A stretch of 33,358 nt of DNA from an uncultured Bacteroidia bacterium (GTDB lineage: Bacteria > Bacteroidota > Bacteroidia > Bacteroidales > UBA932). Location of the stretch: NCBI GenBank assembly GCA_902796555.1, contig CADBPR010000020.1:1-33358 (forward strand). Reading direction: 5' to 3'. Below, piece after piece: positions 1 through 8,263 of the stretch. The notes below the pieces were generated by a model that was not told the DNA's origin, did no database searches, and saw only the letters and a list, made by a program, of their open reading frames with translations. Within the stretch, counting starts at the first letter, position 1. The number at the start of each line of letters is the position of its first letter. Position numbers and translations under genes: made by a program.

Positions 1-1
1 C

Positions 2-682
2 ATGTACCAGCACTTCGCCGAGCGCAGGGGCTGGAAGCTGGAGGTCACCGACCAGGCTCCCGGCACCTCCGGCGGTTACAAGCAGATTGTCTTCAAGCTG
101 TCCAGCAGCAATGACGGCGTCTATGGCGTCATGAAATATGAATCCGGCGTACACCGCGTCCAGCGCGTCCCGCAGACTGAGACCCAGGGCCGTATCCAGA
201 CCTCTGCCGCCTCGGTGGCCGTGTTCCCGGAAGCCGGTGAATTCGATATCGAACTGAATCCCGCCGACATCCGCAAAGACCTCTTCTGCGCTTCCGGTCC
301 CGGCGGACAGGGTGTCAATACAACCTATTCCGCTGTGCGCCTGACCCACATTCCTTCGGGTATCGTGGTCCAGTGCCAGGAGGAACGTTCCCAGCTGAAG
401 AACCTGGACCGGGCCATGGAGGAACTCCGGACCCGCCTGTACAACATGGAGCACCAGAAATACCTGGACGAGATTGCTTCCAAGCGCCGTACGATGGTGT
501 CTACGGGTGACCGTTCCGCCAAAATCCGTACGTATAACTATCCCCAGTCCCGCGTGACCGACCACCGCATCAACTGGACCATGTACAACCTGCCCGTCTT
601 TATGGACGGCGACATCCAGGAATGTATTGACCAGCTGCAGATTGCCGAGAATGCCGAACGGCTCAAAGAAGCAGGAGAGTAA
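2..682 (+). CDS. prfA: Peptide chain release factor 1 (RF1), C-terminal part; 5' end outside the window
   Basis: RF1 reads UAA and UAG stop codons on the ribosome and triggers release of the finished protein. The window holds only the last 226 residues or so; the true start lies upstream. Visible in this fragment are the catalytic GGQ motif (residues 101-103, bases 302-310) and a PxT-type stop-recognition tripeptide, PQT (residues 57-59), inside [16 protein letters not shown]2 carries SPF at that place, so this is RF1 rather than RF2 and no programmed frameshift is expected. The [13 protein letters not shown] segment near the C-terminus is also typical of RF1. queF follows after 11 bases and a terminator follows queF, so the two are probably co-transcribed. 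Identification is firm; only the missing N-terminus is uncertain. Confidence 0.95.
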   Translation: MYQHFAERRGWKLEVTDQAPGTSGGYKQIVFKLSSSNDGVYGVMKYESGVHRVQRVPQTETQGRIQTSAASVAVFPEAGEFDIELNPADIRKDLFCASGPGGQGVNTTYSAVRLTHIPSGIVVQCQEERSQLKNLDRAMEELRTRLYNMEHQKYLDEIASKRRTMVSTGDRSAKIRTYNYPQSRVTDHRINWTMYNLPVFMDGDIQECIDQLQIAENAERLKEAGE

Positions 683-693
683 GATTTTAGATT

Positions 694-1149
694 ATGGACA
701 GAAGTAAAGAAGACCTCCAGGCGCTGGGGCGGAAGACCGCTTACAGCCAGGACTATGCCCCCGAGGTGCTGGAAACCTTCGAGAACAAGCACCGGGAAAA
801 CGATTATTGGGTACGTTTCAACTGCCCCGAATTCACCACCCTCTGTCCCATTACGGGGCAGCCTGATTTCGCGGAAATCCGCATCAGTTATGTGCCGGAC
901 GTGAAAATGGTGGAAAGCAAGAGCCTGAAGCTGTATCTGTTCAGTTTCCGCAGCCACGGAGATTTCCACGAGGACTGCGTCAATACCATCATGAAGGACC
1001 TCATCCGGCTGATGGACCCGAAGTACATCGAAGTGACGGGTTTCTTCACGCCGCGCGGCGGTATTTCCATCTATCCCTACGCCAATTACGGCCGCCCGGG
1101 GACCCGCTGGGAGCAGCTGGCGCAGGAGCGTTTTGCCCGTCACGAATAA
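694..1149 (+). CDS. queF: NADPH-dependent 7-cyano-7-deazaguanine reductase (short QueF)
   Basis: QueF reduces the nitrile of preQ0 to the amine of preQ1 in the cytoplasm, a late step of queuosine tRNA modification. The 151-residue protein is the short, single-domain (YkvM-type) form. Seen directly: the catalytic cysteine in [12 protein letters not shown] (Cys51), the proton-donor aspartate (Asp58), and the QueF motif ESKSLKLY at residues 74-81, followed by [10 protein letters not shown], which carries the substrate-binding His-Glu. The start ATG at 694 lies 11 bases after the prfA stop. No other queuosine gene is nearby, so its link with prfA is positional, although both act in translation. 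A hairpin terminator follows directly. Confidence 0.95.
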   Translation: MDRSKEDLQALGRKTAYSQDYAPEVLETFENKHRENDYWVRFNCPEFTTLCPITGQPDFAEIRISYVPDVKMVESKSLKLYLFSFRSHGDFHEDCVNTIMKDLIRLMDPKYIEVTGFFTPRGGISIYPYANYGRPGTRWEQLAQERFARHE

Positions 1150-1155
1150 GAAATC

Positions 1156-1203
1156 ATACCGCGGTGGCACAGGTGATAAAACGCTGCGGTATTATTCTAT
1201 TTT
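1156..1203 (+). terminator. Rho-independent terminator after queF
   Basis: ATACCGC (1156-1162) pairs with GCGGTAT (1186-1192), and the stem extends inward through G-T and G-C pairs to about 11 bp, with a 15-base loop. The 3' side is followed by an AT-rich tract, TATTCTATTTT. It separates the prfA-queF unit from the susC operon. Confidence 0.7.
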
Positions 1204-1240
1204 AAAATCGCATCCTATAGTAAGTTAAGAAAATATTTTA

Positions 1241-1248
1241 TAAATTTG
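1241..1248 (+). promoter_or_regulatory. Bacteroidota -7 box upstream of susC
   Basis: TAAATTTG matches the Bacteroidota -7 consensus TAnnTTTG and lies 26 bases before the susC start codon. No convincing -33 TTTG sits 19-21 bases upstream (the sequence there reads ATAG), so this promoter may need an activator, which is usual for inducible susC operons. No regulator gene lies next to it in this window. Confidence 0.5.
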
Positions 1249-1274
1249 TGGATGGTTTATAAGATGTTTTCTGA

Positions 1275-4200
1275 ATGGCACTTAAACGGATAATCGCAAC
1301 CCTGGCCGCCTTGTCCCTTTCCGCCTTTCTCTGGGCACAGGAAAGGGTGACGGGCACGGTGACCGACAGCAGGGGAGAAGCCCTGATTGGCGCCGGCATC
1401 CAGGTAAAAGGAACGAACAAGGGTACCGTCACGTCCGTAGACGGAACTTTCTCCCTGGACGGCGTCAGCAAAGGAACCGTCCTCGTCATTTCATCCATCG
1501 GCAGCGAAACCCGGGAGATTACCTGGAACGGCCAGGTGCTGGACATCGTCCTGCAGGATGACACCCTTTCCCTGGAAGAGGTGGTGGTGGTCGGATACGG
1601 CACCCAGAAAAAGGAGATGCTGACCGGCTCTGTTTCCGCCATCTCGACAGAGAAATTGACCAAGGCACCTACGGACAATGTTTCCACCATGCTGGGCGGC
1701 AAACTGCCCGGTCTGGTGTCGCGCCAGACCACCGGTCTGCCCGGCGAGAACGATTCCCAGATTTATATCCGCGGTATTTCCACCACGGGCAACTCCGCCC
1801 CGCTGGTGCTGGTGGACGGCGTGGAACGGGATTTCAGCAACCTGGACCCCAGCGAGATTTCTTCCATCACCATCCTGAAAGATGCCGCATCCAGCGCCGT
1901 CTATGGCGTCCGCGGTGCCAACGGCGTCATCCTGGTGACAACCCGCCGCGGTGACAAATCCAAGGTGAGCGTGAGCTACAGCGGCGCCCTGACTCTCTCG
2001 CAAAATGCCGATATGCTGGAACTGCTGGACGGCAACCAGTACATCTACTGGCACAACAAAGCCACGGACCTGGACGGAACGGTCCGTCAGTTCACCGACG
2101 ACGAAATCGCCTATGTGAACGGCTCCAAAACCGACCCGCAGGGCCTGTTCCACAATACGGACTGGCTGTCCCTGGTTTTCAAGAAGGTGGCCGTCGGCCA
2201 GAACCACAATGTCAGCGTGACCGGCGGAAACGATGCGGTGCGCTATTTCGTGGGGGCCAGCATGCTGCACCAGGACGGTATCATCGACAATGTATGGTTC
2301 AAGCGGTATAACCTCCGCGCCAATATGGACATCTCCCTGGCGGAACGCCTCACCCTGAAGGTGGACCTGTCCGGCCGTATCGAAGACCGGCACCAGCCCG
2401 GTGTATCCGCCGGTGCCAGCGATCCGACGGCTTCCCTGGACAACGGCGGCAAGGAATACGGGTACAAAAATATCGTGTTTTACGCCATCTCCGCCAAGCC
2501 GGTGGTGAATCCGACCCTGCCGGACGGGACCTATGTGGGCTATCAGAACCCCTTGCTGGCCCGGGACGCGAGCGGTTTCAATGACAAGAACAACAGTTTT
2601 GTCCAGACGGCGGCCACGCTTGAATATGAAATCATAAAGGGGCTGAAAATCAGGGGAATGTTGAGCTATGACATCCAGAATACCCTGAGCAAACGCCTTT
2701 TCCTGCCTTGTGCGCAGGCCACTCCGCAGTACGGCTCCGTGGGGGCGGACGGCTTTGTCAGCCTGACTCCCGGCAATTCCCCGCACCTGTCCTCCGGCGT
2801 GAACCAGCTTACCGACAGCCATACCCTGTTCACCCGCTATACGAATATGCTGCAGCTCAGTTACGGCGGCGTCTTCGACAAGCATGACATCAGCGCCGAC
2901 CTGGTATGGGAGCAGAGCGGGACCTCCCTGAAAACCTTCTCCGCCTCCAAGCAGGAGATGGCCATCACTGAGATTCCGGACCTGAATTTCGCCACCGAGG
3001 TGGTGCCCAATACACCGACCGGCAGCCACCGGGATTACGGTCACCAGGGTTTGCTCCTGCGGGCCAACTACTCCTTCGACCAGAAGTACCTCCTGCAGGC
3101 ATCCGTCCGCGGCGACTGGTCCGCCAAGTTTGCCAAAGGTCATCGTCTGGGTATTTTCCCGGCCGTTTCCCTGGGCTGGCGCATCTCGGAAGAAGGCTTC
3201 CTGCAGGGCTCCCGCGGCTGGCTGGACAACCTGAAGCTGCGTGCCTCCTGGGGCGTGCTGGGCAATGACAACATCGACGATTTCCTCTATGTGCAGGGCA
3301 TCGCCCTCAGTACCCGCCCGGCCGTGGTCATCGGCAGCACCCCGCAGCAGGCCCTTTCCACGACGGCCGTGCCCAATGCCGCCATCACCTGGGAAACCAC
3401 GACGACCTGGAACGCCGGTCTGGACTTTTCGCTCTGGAACGGCCTGCTCACCTTCGAAGGCGATGCTTTCTATAAGGTGACCAACAACATTCTGCAGTCC
3501 CAGGCCGGCCAGCAGCCCCCGTCCATCGGCGGCAACTATTCCAATATCATCAACGGCGGCATTGTGGACGTGCGGGGCTTCGAGGTGGTGCTGGGACACA
3601 GCCGGCGCATCGGAGACTTCCGCTATGAACTCAGCGGCAATGTCTCTTTTGCCCGCAACCGCTATGTCAGCACCACGGACAGCGACAACATCCCCGCCTG
3701 GCAGCGCAAAGTGGGCCAGCCGCTCGGAGCGGTGCTGGGCTATGTGTCCGACGGGCTGTACCAGAACGAAGACGACCTGGCCATGAACCCCAAGACCAGC
3801 AGCGGTGTCCGCGTGGGCGACATCAAATACAAGGATCTCAACGGGGACGGCCGCATCACGGCCGAAGACCGGACCTGGATTGCGGGTTCGCAGATTCCCG
3901 AGTGGATGTTCGGCCTGAATATCGGTGCATCCTGGAAGGGACTGGACCTGAGCCTCTTCTTCCAGGGCGCGGCCGCGACGGACATCATGCTCTGCGGTAC
4001 CTATTCGGCCCTTGGCTACAGCGACGGTACCTATTACACCCAGGCCTTCAAGTGGGGCAGCAACCCGCCCCGGTACCTGGTGGAGGGCAGCTGGACGCCC
4101 GACCATACCGACGCCCAGTATCCCCGGCTCAGCCTGAATTCCAATTCCAACAATGCCGTGGCCAGCGATTTCTGGCGGCGGGATGCCACCTACCTGCGTC

Positions 4201-4409
4201 TGAAGAATGCCCAGCTGGGTTACACCCTGCCGGCTTCCTTCACCCGCAAGTTCTTTGTCAGCAGCCTGCGGATTTATGTCAGCGGCACCAACCTGCTGAC
4301 CCTTTCGAAGCTTTCGCAAATGGGCATAGACCCCGAGGCGCCGAGTGTCAACAATGGTTACTATCCGCAGCAGCGGGTGTTTTCCACCGGTATCAACATT
4401 ACTTTTTAA
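1275..4409 (+). CDS. SusC/RagA-family TonB-linked outer membrane transporter
   Basis: This is a TonB-dependent outer-membrane barrel that imports ligands captured by its SusD partner. The protein has 1044 residues, the usual size. Residues 1-22 are a signal peptide ending FLWAQ. Residues 24-95 form a carboxypeptidase-regulatory-like beta-sandwich (GTVTDSRGEALIGAGIQVKG). The SusC hallmark LEEVVVVGYGTQKK is at about 100-113, followed by the plug (IRGISTTGNSAPLVLVDGV) and the barrel, which ends in an aromatic residue (INITF). There is no N-terminal STN domain, so anti-sigma signalling by this protein is unlikely. susD follows after 12 bases and shares the transcript. The ATG at 1275 was chosen because it opens directly into the signal peptide. 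The imported substrate cannot be read from this sequence. Confidence 0.95.
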   Translation: MALKRIIATLAALSLSAFLWAQERVTGTVTDSRGEALIGAGIQVKGTNKGTVTSVDGTFSLDGVSKGTVLVISSIGSETREITWNGQVLDIVLQDDTLSLEEVVVVGYGTQKKEMLTGSVSAISTEKLTKAPTDNVSTMLGGKLPGLVSRQTTGLPGENDSQIYIRGISTTGNSAPLVLVDGVERDFSNLDPSEISSITILKDAASSAVYGVRGANGVILVTTRRGDKSKVSVSYSGALTLSQNADMLELLDGNQYIYWHNKATDLDGTVRQFTDDEIAYVNGSKTDPQGLFHNTDWLSLVFKKVAVGQNHNVSVTGGNDAVRYFVGASMLHQDGIIDNVWFKRYNLRANMDISLAERLTLKVDLSGRIEDRHQPGVSAGASDPTASLDNGGKEYGYKNIVFYAISAKPVVNPTLPDGTYVGYQNPLLARDASGFNDKNNSFVQTAATLEYEIIKGLKIRGMLSYDIQNTLSKRLFLPCAQATPQYGSVGADGFVSLTPGNSPHLSSGVNQLTDSHTLFTRYTNMLQLSYGGVFDKHDISADLVWEQSGTSLKTFSASKQEMAITEIPDLNFATEVVPNTPTGSHRDYGHQGLLLRANYSFDQKYLLQASVRGDWSAKFAKGHRLGIFPAVSLGWRISEEGFLQGSRGWLDNLKLRASWGVLGNDNIDDFLYVQGIALSTRPAVVIGSTPQQALSTTAVPNAAITWETTTTWNAGLDFSLWNGLLTFEGDAFYKVTNNILQSQAGQQPPSIGGNYSNIINGGIVDVRGFEVVLGHSRRIGDFRYELSGNVSFARNRYVSTTDSDNIPAWQRKVGQPLGAVLGYVSDGLYQNEDDLAMNPKTSSGVRVGDIKYKDLNGDGRITAEDRTWIAGSQIPEWMFGLNIGASWKGLDLSLFFQGAAATDIMLCGTYSALGYSDGTYYTQAFKWGSNPPRYLVEGSWTPDHTDAQYPRLSLNSNSNNAVASDFWRRDATYLRLKNAQLGYTLPASFTRKFFVSSLRIYVSGTNLLTLSKLSQMGIDPEAPSVNNGYYPQQRVFSTGINITF

Positions 4410-4414
4410 GGAGG
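4408..4414 (+). promoter_or_regulatory. Strong Shine-Dalgarno site for susD
   Basis: AAGGAGG overlaps the susC stop codon (4407-4409) and ends 7 bases before the susD ATG at 4422. A near-perfect Shine-Dalgarno is uncommon in Bacteroidota, where most genes in this window have none, so it may raise SusD output relative to SusC. Confidence 0.6.
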
Positions 4415-4421
4415 ACGTAAT

Positions 4422-6056
4422 ATGAAGAAAATCAGTATCTTACTCTGTGCGGTTCTCCTGACGGCCTGCAATGCCGTCGACTTGAAGCCTTACAACAAAT
4501 ACGATGTGACCTACGGGGTGCAGAACGAGGCGAACGCCCGTCTGTATCTCAATTCCTTCTATCCCATCATCGGCCAGTTCGGCCAGTTCGGCAGCCATGC
4601 CCTGGGCGGCAGCAACGCCTCCCTGTCGGACGGCCTGACCGACATCCTCAAATTCAGCAGCATCGCCGAAGGCGCCGGGGACCCGAACCTGATCATGACG
4701 GTGGACGGGAAACAGAGCACCTCCCAGAACTATTTCGACGCCTGGACCACCTGCTACGGCTGGATTCGCCGGATCAACGAGTTCCTGGCCAATCTGGACG
4801 CCAGCAGCCTGAAGGACAATACCGTACTCCGGGCCGAAGCCCTGTTCTTCCGCTCCTATTGTTATTTCCTGATTCTGCGTGCCCACGGTTCCGTCAAGGA
4901 TGACCTCGGAGCCATTCTCTATACCGATATCCGGGAAATGACCTCGGATGGGAAGAACCGCAAACGGGCGAACCTGTCCGACTCCTGGGACCGCGTCTAT
5001 GAGGATGTGAAATATGCGGCGGACCATCTGCCGGAGCCTGCTGCCGCCGCCGGCCGCCTGGACTGCTATGCCGCGTGGGCGCTGATGGCCCGGGAAATGC
5101 TGTATGCCGGGCGCTATGCTGTGGCCAAGCAAGCCGTGGAGCAGATTGTCGCCTCCGGTCTGTATGGCTATGACAGCGACTATGACCGGATCTTTACCGG
5201 CAACAGTTCCGAAGTCATCCTGGCTTTCCGGTATGCGGCGGGGCAGTTGACCCACAATTTCGACCAGCGCTATTCCCAGCCGGGCGACATCTGCCTGAGC
5301 GGCAGTTACGGCAGCGGTTATGCCGGACCGACCCAGGAATTCGTGGACAGTTTCGACTATGCGGACGGCCATCCTTTCGATGTGACGGACCTGGCCAACC
5401 GCTTCATCACCAATGCCAATGTTGGCCAGCGCGACCCCCGGCTGGCGGCCAGCGTACTCTATGACGGCGCCATCTGGAAAGGACGGGCCCTGGAATGTCA
5501 CGAAGGTGGTATCGACCAGAAATACTTCCCCTACGGTGCCGTCAAGACCCCCGGCAATTCCATTACCGGCTATTACATGCGCAAACTGCTGGACGAGCAG
5601 AATACCGATTTCGTCCTGGACGGCTCCTACCGGCCCTGGATTGAGTTCCGTTATGCGGAAATGATGCTGATTTATGCCGAATGTCTGGCCGCGGAGTCGG
5701 ACTGGACCGGTGTGTACGATACCGTCCATGCCCTGCGGCAGGTCCGTTTCGGGCGGGACGACGTCTATACGGCACCGGTGACCGACCAGGACAGCGCCCT
5801 GGACCTGATTTTGAAGGAAAGGGCCGTGGAACTCTGCTACGAAGGCCACCGCTTCTGGGACCTGCGCCGGACCGGCCGGGCCGCGGCGGTGCTGGACGGG
5901 AAGAAGTATACCGGCGTCCTGTGGAAAGGCGGCGTCCCCGAGAGCGTATCCTGCGACATGAGCGCCCACCGTTATCCCGAACGTTTCGACCGTTTCCCGG
6001 TCCCCCAGTCAGAAATCAGCAACAACACCTTGATTGAACAGAATACAGGATGGTAA
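4422..6056 (+). CDS. RagB/SusD-family surface nutrient-binding lipoprotein
   Basis: SusD proteins form the lid over the SusC barrel and bind the substrate at the cell surface. The 544-residue protein starts with a lipoprotein signal (MKKISILLCAVLLTAC, lipidated Cys16). It carries the family's helical core, including ALFFRSYCYFLIL around residue 142 and the C-terminal block LKERAVELCYEGHRFWDLRR around residue 465, which is diagnostic of SusD. Length and order directly after susC are normal. The 3' end overlaps the next lipoprotein gene by 7 bases, so the two are probably translationally coupled. Confidence 0.95.
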   Translation: MKKISILLCAVLLTACNAVDLKPYNKYDVTYGVQNEANARLYLNSFYPIIGQFGQFGSHALGGSNASLSDGLTDILKFSSIAEGAGDPNLIMTVDGKQSTSQNYFDAWTTCYGWIRRINEFLANLDASSLKDNTVLRAEALFFRSYCYFLILRAHGSVKDDLGAILYTDIREMTSDGKNRKRANLSDSWDRVYEDVKYAADHLPEPAAAAGRLDCYAAWALMAREMLYAGRYAVAKQAVEQIVASGLYGYDSDYDRIFTGNSSEVILAFRYAAGQLTHNFDQRYSQPGDICLSGSYGSGYAGPTQEFVDSFDYADGHPFDVTDLANRFITNANVGQRDPRLAASVLYDGAIWKGRALECHEGGIDQKYFPYGAVKTPGNSITGYYMRKLLDEQNTDFVLDGSYRPWIEFRYAEMMLIYAECLAAESDWTGVYDTVHALRQVRFGRDDVYTAPVTDQDSALDLILKERAVELCYEGHRFWDLRRTGRAAAVLDGKKYTGVLWKGGVPESVSCDMSAHRYPERFDRFPVPQSEISNNTLIEQNTGW

Positions 6057-6484
6057 AGAAATTATTATACAGTTGTTTAGCCCTGGTCCTGCTGGCCGGC
6101 TGCCAGCAGCTGGTGCTGCCCCAGGACGACAAGGCCTGCGACCTGCGTGCCCTGACTGTCCGGGTGCATTACGATGCCGCCGACCCTTCCCTGGCGGATG
6201 AATTTGACGCCCTTTCCGGAGGCGTGGACCCCGATACGGGCGAAGCGACCTTCTCCTTCCCGCGGGATGCGGAACGTTACAATGCGGAAACCCTTTCCCG
6301 CTGTACGCTGGAAGCGACGATTCCTTCCACGGCCAGCCTGGTGGTCTATGATGCCGACGGCCAGGTGAAAGCCGGCGGTCTGGGCGGCGTCTGGAACCTC
6401 GCCAACCAGGCGGTTGCCTTTGATGTGGTGGCGGCCAACGGTGACCGGCGTCACTATGATTTTTTCTTTAGAATGAGAAGATAA
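6050..6484 (+). CDS. Small surface-type lipoprotein with an Ig-like (DUF5018-like) module
   Basis: This is a predicted lipoprotein of 144 residues. The signal MVKKLLYSCLALVLLAGC places the lipidated cysteine at position 18. The rest is a single beta-rich module ending FDVVAANGDRRHYDFFF, which resembles the repeat ends VVTAQDG..YTVTV of DUF5018-type sandwich domains in the following genes. Its start overlaps the susD stop by 7 bases. Members of this position in Bacteroidota operons often serve as extra surface glycan-binding proteins; that role is an inference here. I do not recognise a named family with certainty. Confidence 0.75.
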   Translation: MVKKLLYSCLALVLLAGCQQLVLPQDDKACDLRALTVRVHYDAADPSLADEFDALSGGVDPDTGEATFSFPRDAERYNAETLSRCTLEATIPSTASLVVYDADGQVKAGGLGGVWNLANQAVAFDVVAANGDRRHYDFFFRMRR

Positions 6485-6499
6485 ACCATTAATCAATAA

Positions 6500-8260
6500 A
6501 TGCTTATGAAAAAAATTGGTATGTTGGCCATGGCTGCCCTGCTTCTGCTGGCAGGTTGCAAGCCTTCCGGGCCTGTCAACCCGCAGAATCCTTCCAAAGA
6601 CCCGTCACGTGACCCGGGCAGCAGCACGGACCCCGTAGCGGAAGAAGTGTTGAAAGTCAACCTGACCAGCCGCAATATCGACGTGGCTGCCGTGGACGAT
6701 TATGACGTATCCTTCGTGAACAAAGCGATTACCATTTTCCTGAACTATGCCGACCGTGAGGAGGCCCAGGCACTGGATGTCACCTTCATCAACCTGCCCG
6801 CCGACGTGGAGGCCGATTACAAGAACCCCTACGACTATTCCGGCGGAAAGACCCAGGAAGTGGTCTTCAAGCGCAAAGGTTCCACGGATGAAAGCAAGTG
6901 GGACAAATGGACCCTGGCAGTGGAAATCGAGGCCGAAGTGCCGCATTTCACCAGCCTGACCGTGGCCGGAACCGATATCACCGCTACGGAGCAGAAGGTG
7001 CACCTGCCTTCCGGTACCGACCTGAGCAAACTCGTGGTCGAATTCACCGTCTCGCCCGAAGGCTCCGTCGTCAGGGCTGATGCACAGGTGATTGCCTCCG
7101 GTGACGAAGTGGACTTCAGCGACCGCATCAACGGCGTGGTCTTCACGATTGAAGGCAGCGAGGAGAGCTATAAGGTCATCGCGGAAACTTCCGGCATCAG
7201 CACCATCACCCGCGTGTGGGGCCGCTATGTCAACCCGAAGAGTGTTGATTATGACAACTGGTACGAGGACAAGCTGGGCTTCTCCTGGAAGCAGAAAGCC
7301 AACTGGGACCGCAACGTCGCGATTGACGACAACTATGTCTACCTGGCCGCTACCGAATCCAATGACGGTGCCGACGGCGTCCTGGCCAAAATCTGGGCCA
7401 TCGACATCAACAACGCCGACAATGTGAAAGCCCTTCAGATTCCGGCCGACATCCCGGCCCAGCACAAGACCGCAGGTTTGGCGGTGGTTCCGGACGGCAA
7501 CGGAACCCGTCTGCTGTTCTGCACCATGGCCATGAATAACGCCCATAACTTCCAGGTCTATTCCTATACCTCCGTAGATGCCGCCCCCGAACTGGTTCTG
7601 GATGTGCCGTATGCCAACCTGAACAAGCGCGTCGGCGACCGCTTCACCTTCTTCGGCACCTGGCAGAAAGGTGAAATCTGCACGGTCTCCTGGTCCGACG
7701 GTACGGCCTTCATCTTCCCCGTCGAGAACGGCAAGGTGTCCGCGACGCCCGTCACGGCCAACCTGCGCAACGGCGGTCTGACGAACGATGTGGCCGGCAA
7801 TGCAGCCAAACTCCTGTATGTCAAGGATAACCAGTATGTCTGGACCGGTATCCACCTCCCGGTGGCCTATACCCGTGATGGCAATACTTTCGTCCAGACC
7901 CAGGTGGCGACCACCGGTGCGACCGGCTTCCCCAAGACTGCCCACGGCCTGGTATTCTTCGAGGTGAACGGCGAGCGTTACGGCGCCTTCACGGCCCGCG
8001 TGAACTCCTTCCAGTCCTCAGCCCTGCGTATCTTCCCGGTCGGCACGGATGCCAGTGTCGCCGACATCCTGGCCTTGGAAGACCCCTTCGCCAAGTCCTG
8101 GAAGTTCGGTATCGCCGACCCGGATGTCGAGCAGAATGAAGCGGCCGGTGAAAAAGACGGCAACGGCGTGGCAGACACGGCCGTACGCGTCATCAACGGC
8201 ACCGTCTACCTCGTATCCGTCGGCTGCGGTTCCGGTATTTCCCTGTTTAAACTGCAGTAA
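6500..8260 (+). CDS. Surface lipoprotein, DUF5018/DUF4623-like, probable glycan-binding protein
   Basis: The predicted lipoprotein has 586 residues (584 if the second ATG at 6506 is used, which gives the tidier signal MKKIGMLAMAALLLLAGC). After the lipidated cysteine comes a Pro/Asp-rich tether (NPQNPSKDPSRDPGSSTDP). Residues of about 50-240 hold beta-sandwich modules, one with the pattern VHLPSGTDLSKLVVEFTVSP seen in DUF5018-like domains. The C-terminal 340 residues start near RVWGRYVNPKSVDYDNWYED and look like a beta-propeller, as in DUF4623 proteins found beside SusCD. No catalytic motif is evident. It sits third after susC and is likely surface-exposed. The family name is from memory of the pattern and should be treated as probable. 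Confidence 0.75.
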   Translation: MLMKKIGMLAMAALLLLAGCKPSGPVNPQNPSKDPSRDPGSSTDPVAEEVLKVNLTSRNIDVAAVDDYDVSFVNKAITIFLNYADREEAQALDVTFINLPADVEADYKNPYDYSGGKTQEVVFKRKGSTDESKWDKWTLAVEIEAEVPHFTSLTVAGTDITATEQKVHLPSGTDLSKLVVEFTVSPEGSVVRADAQVIASGDEVDFSDRINGVVFTIEGSEESYKVIAETSGISTITRVWGRYVNPKSVDYDNWYEDKLGFSWKQKANWDRNVAIDDNYVYLAATESNDGADGVLAKIWAIDINNADNVKALQIPADIPAQHKTAGLAVVPDGNGTRLLFCTMAMNNAHNFQVYSYTSVDAAPELVLDVPYANLNKRVGDRFTFFGTWQKGEICTVSWSDGTAFIFPVENGKVSATPVTANLRNGGLTNDVAGNAAKLLYVKDNQYVWTGIHLPVAYTRDGNTFVQTQVATTGATGFPKTAHGLVFFEVNGERYGAFTARVNSFQSSALRIFPVGTDASVADILALEDPFAKSWKFGIADPDVEQNEAAGEKDGNGVADTAVRVINGTVYLVSVGCGSGISLFKLQ

Positions 8261-8263
8261 TGT

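Noticed and set aside
2-682. Release factor 2 (prfB) with a programmed frameshift
   Set aside because: The recognition motif is PQT in an RF1 context, not SPF, and the remaining residues match RF1.
1491-4319. A 942-codon open frame antisense to susC
   Set aside because: The plus strand encodes a clear SusC with signal peptide and motifs. The antisense frame shows no known motif and arises from the GC-rich codon pattern.
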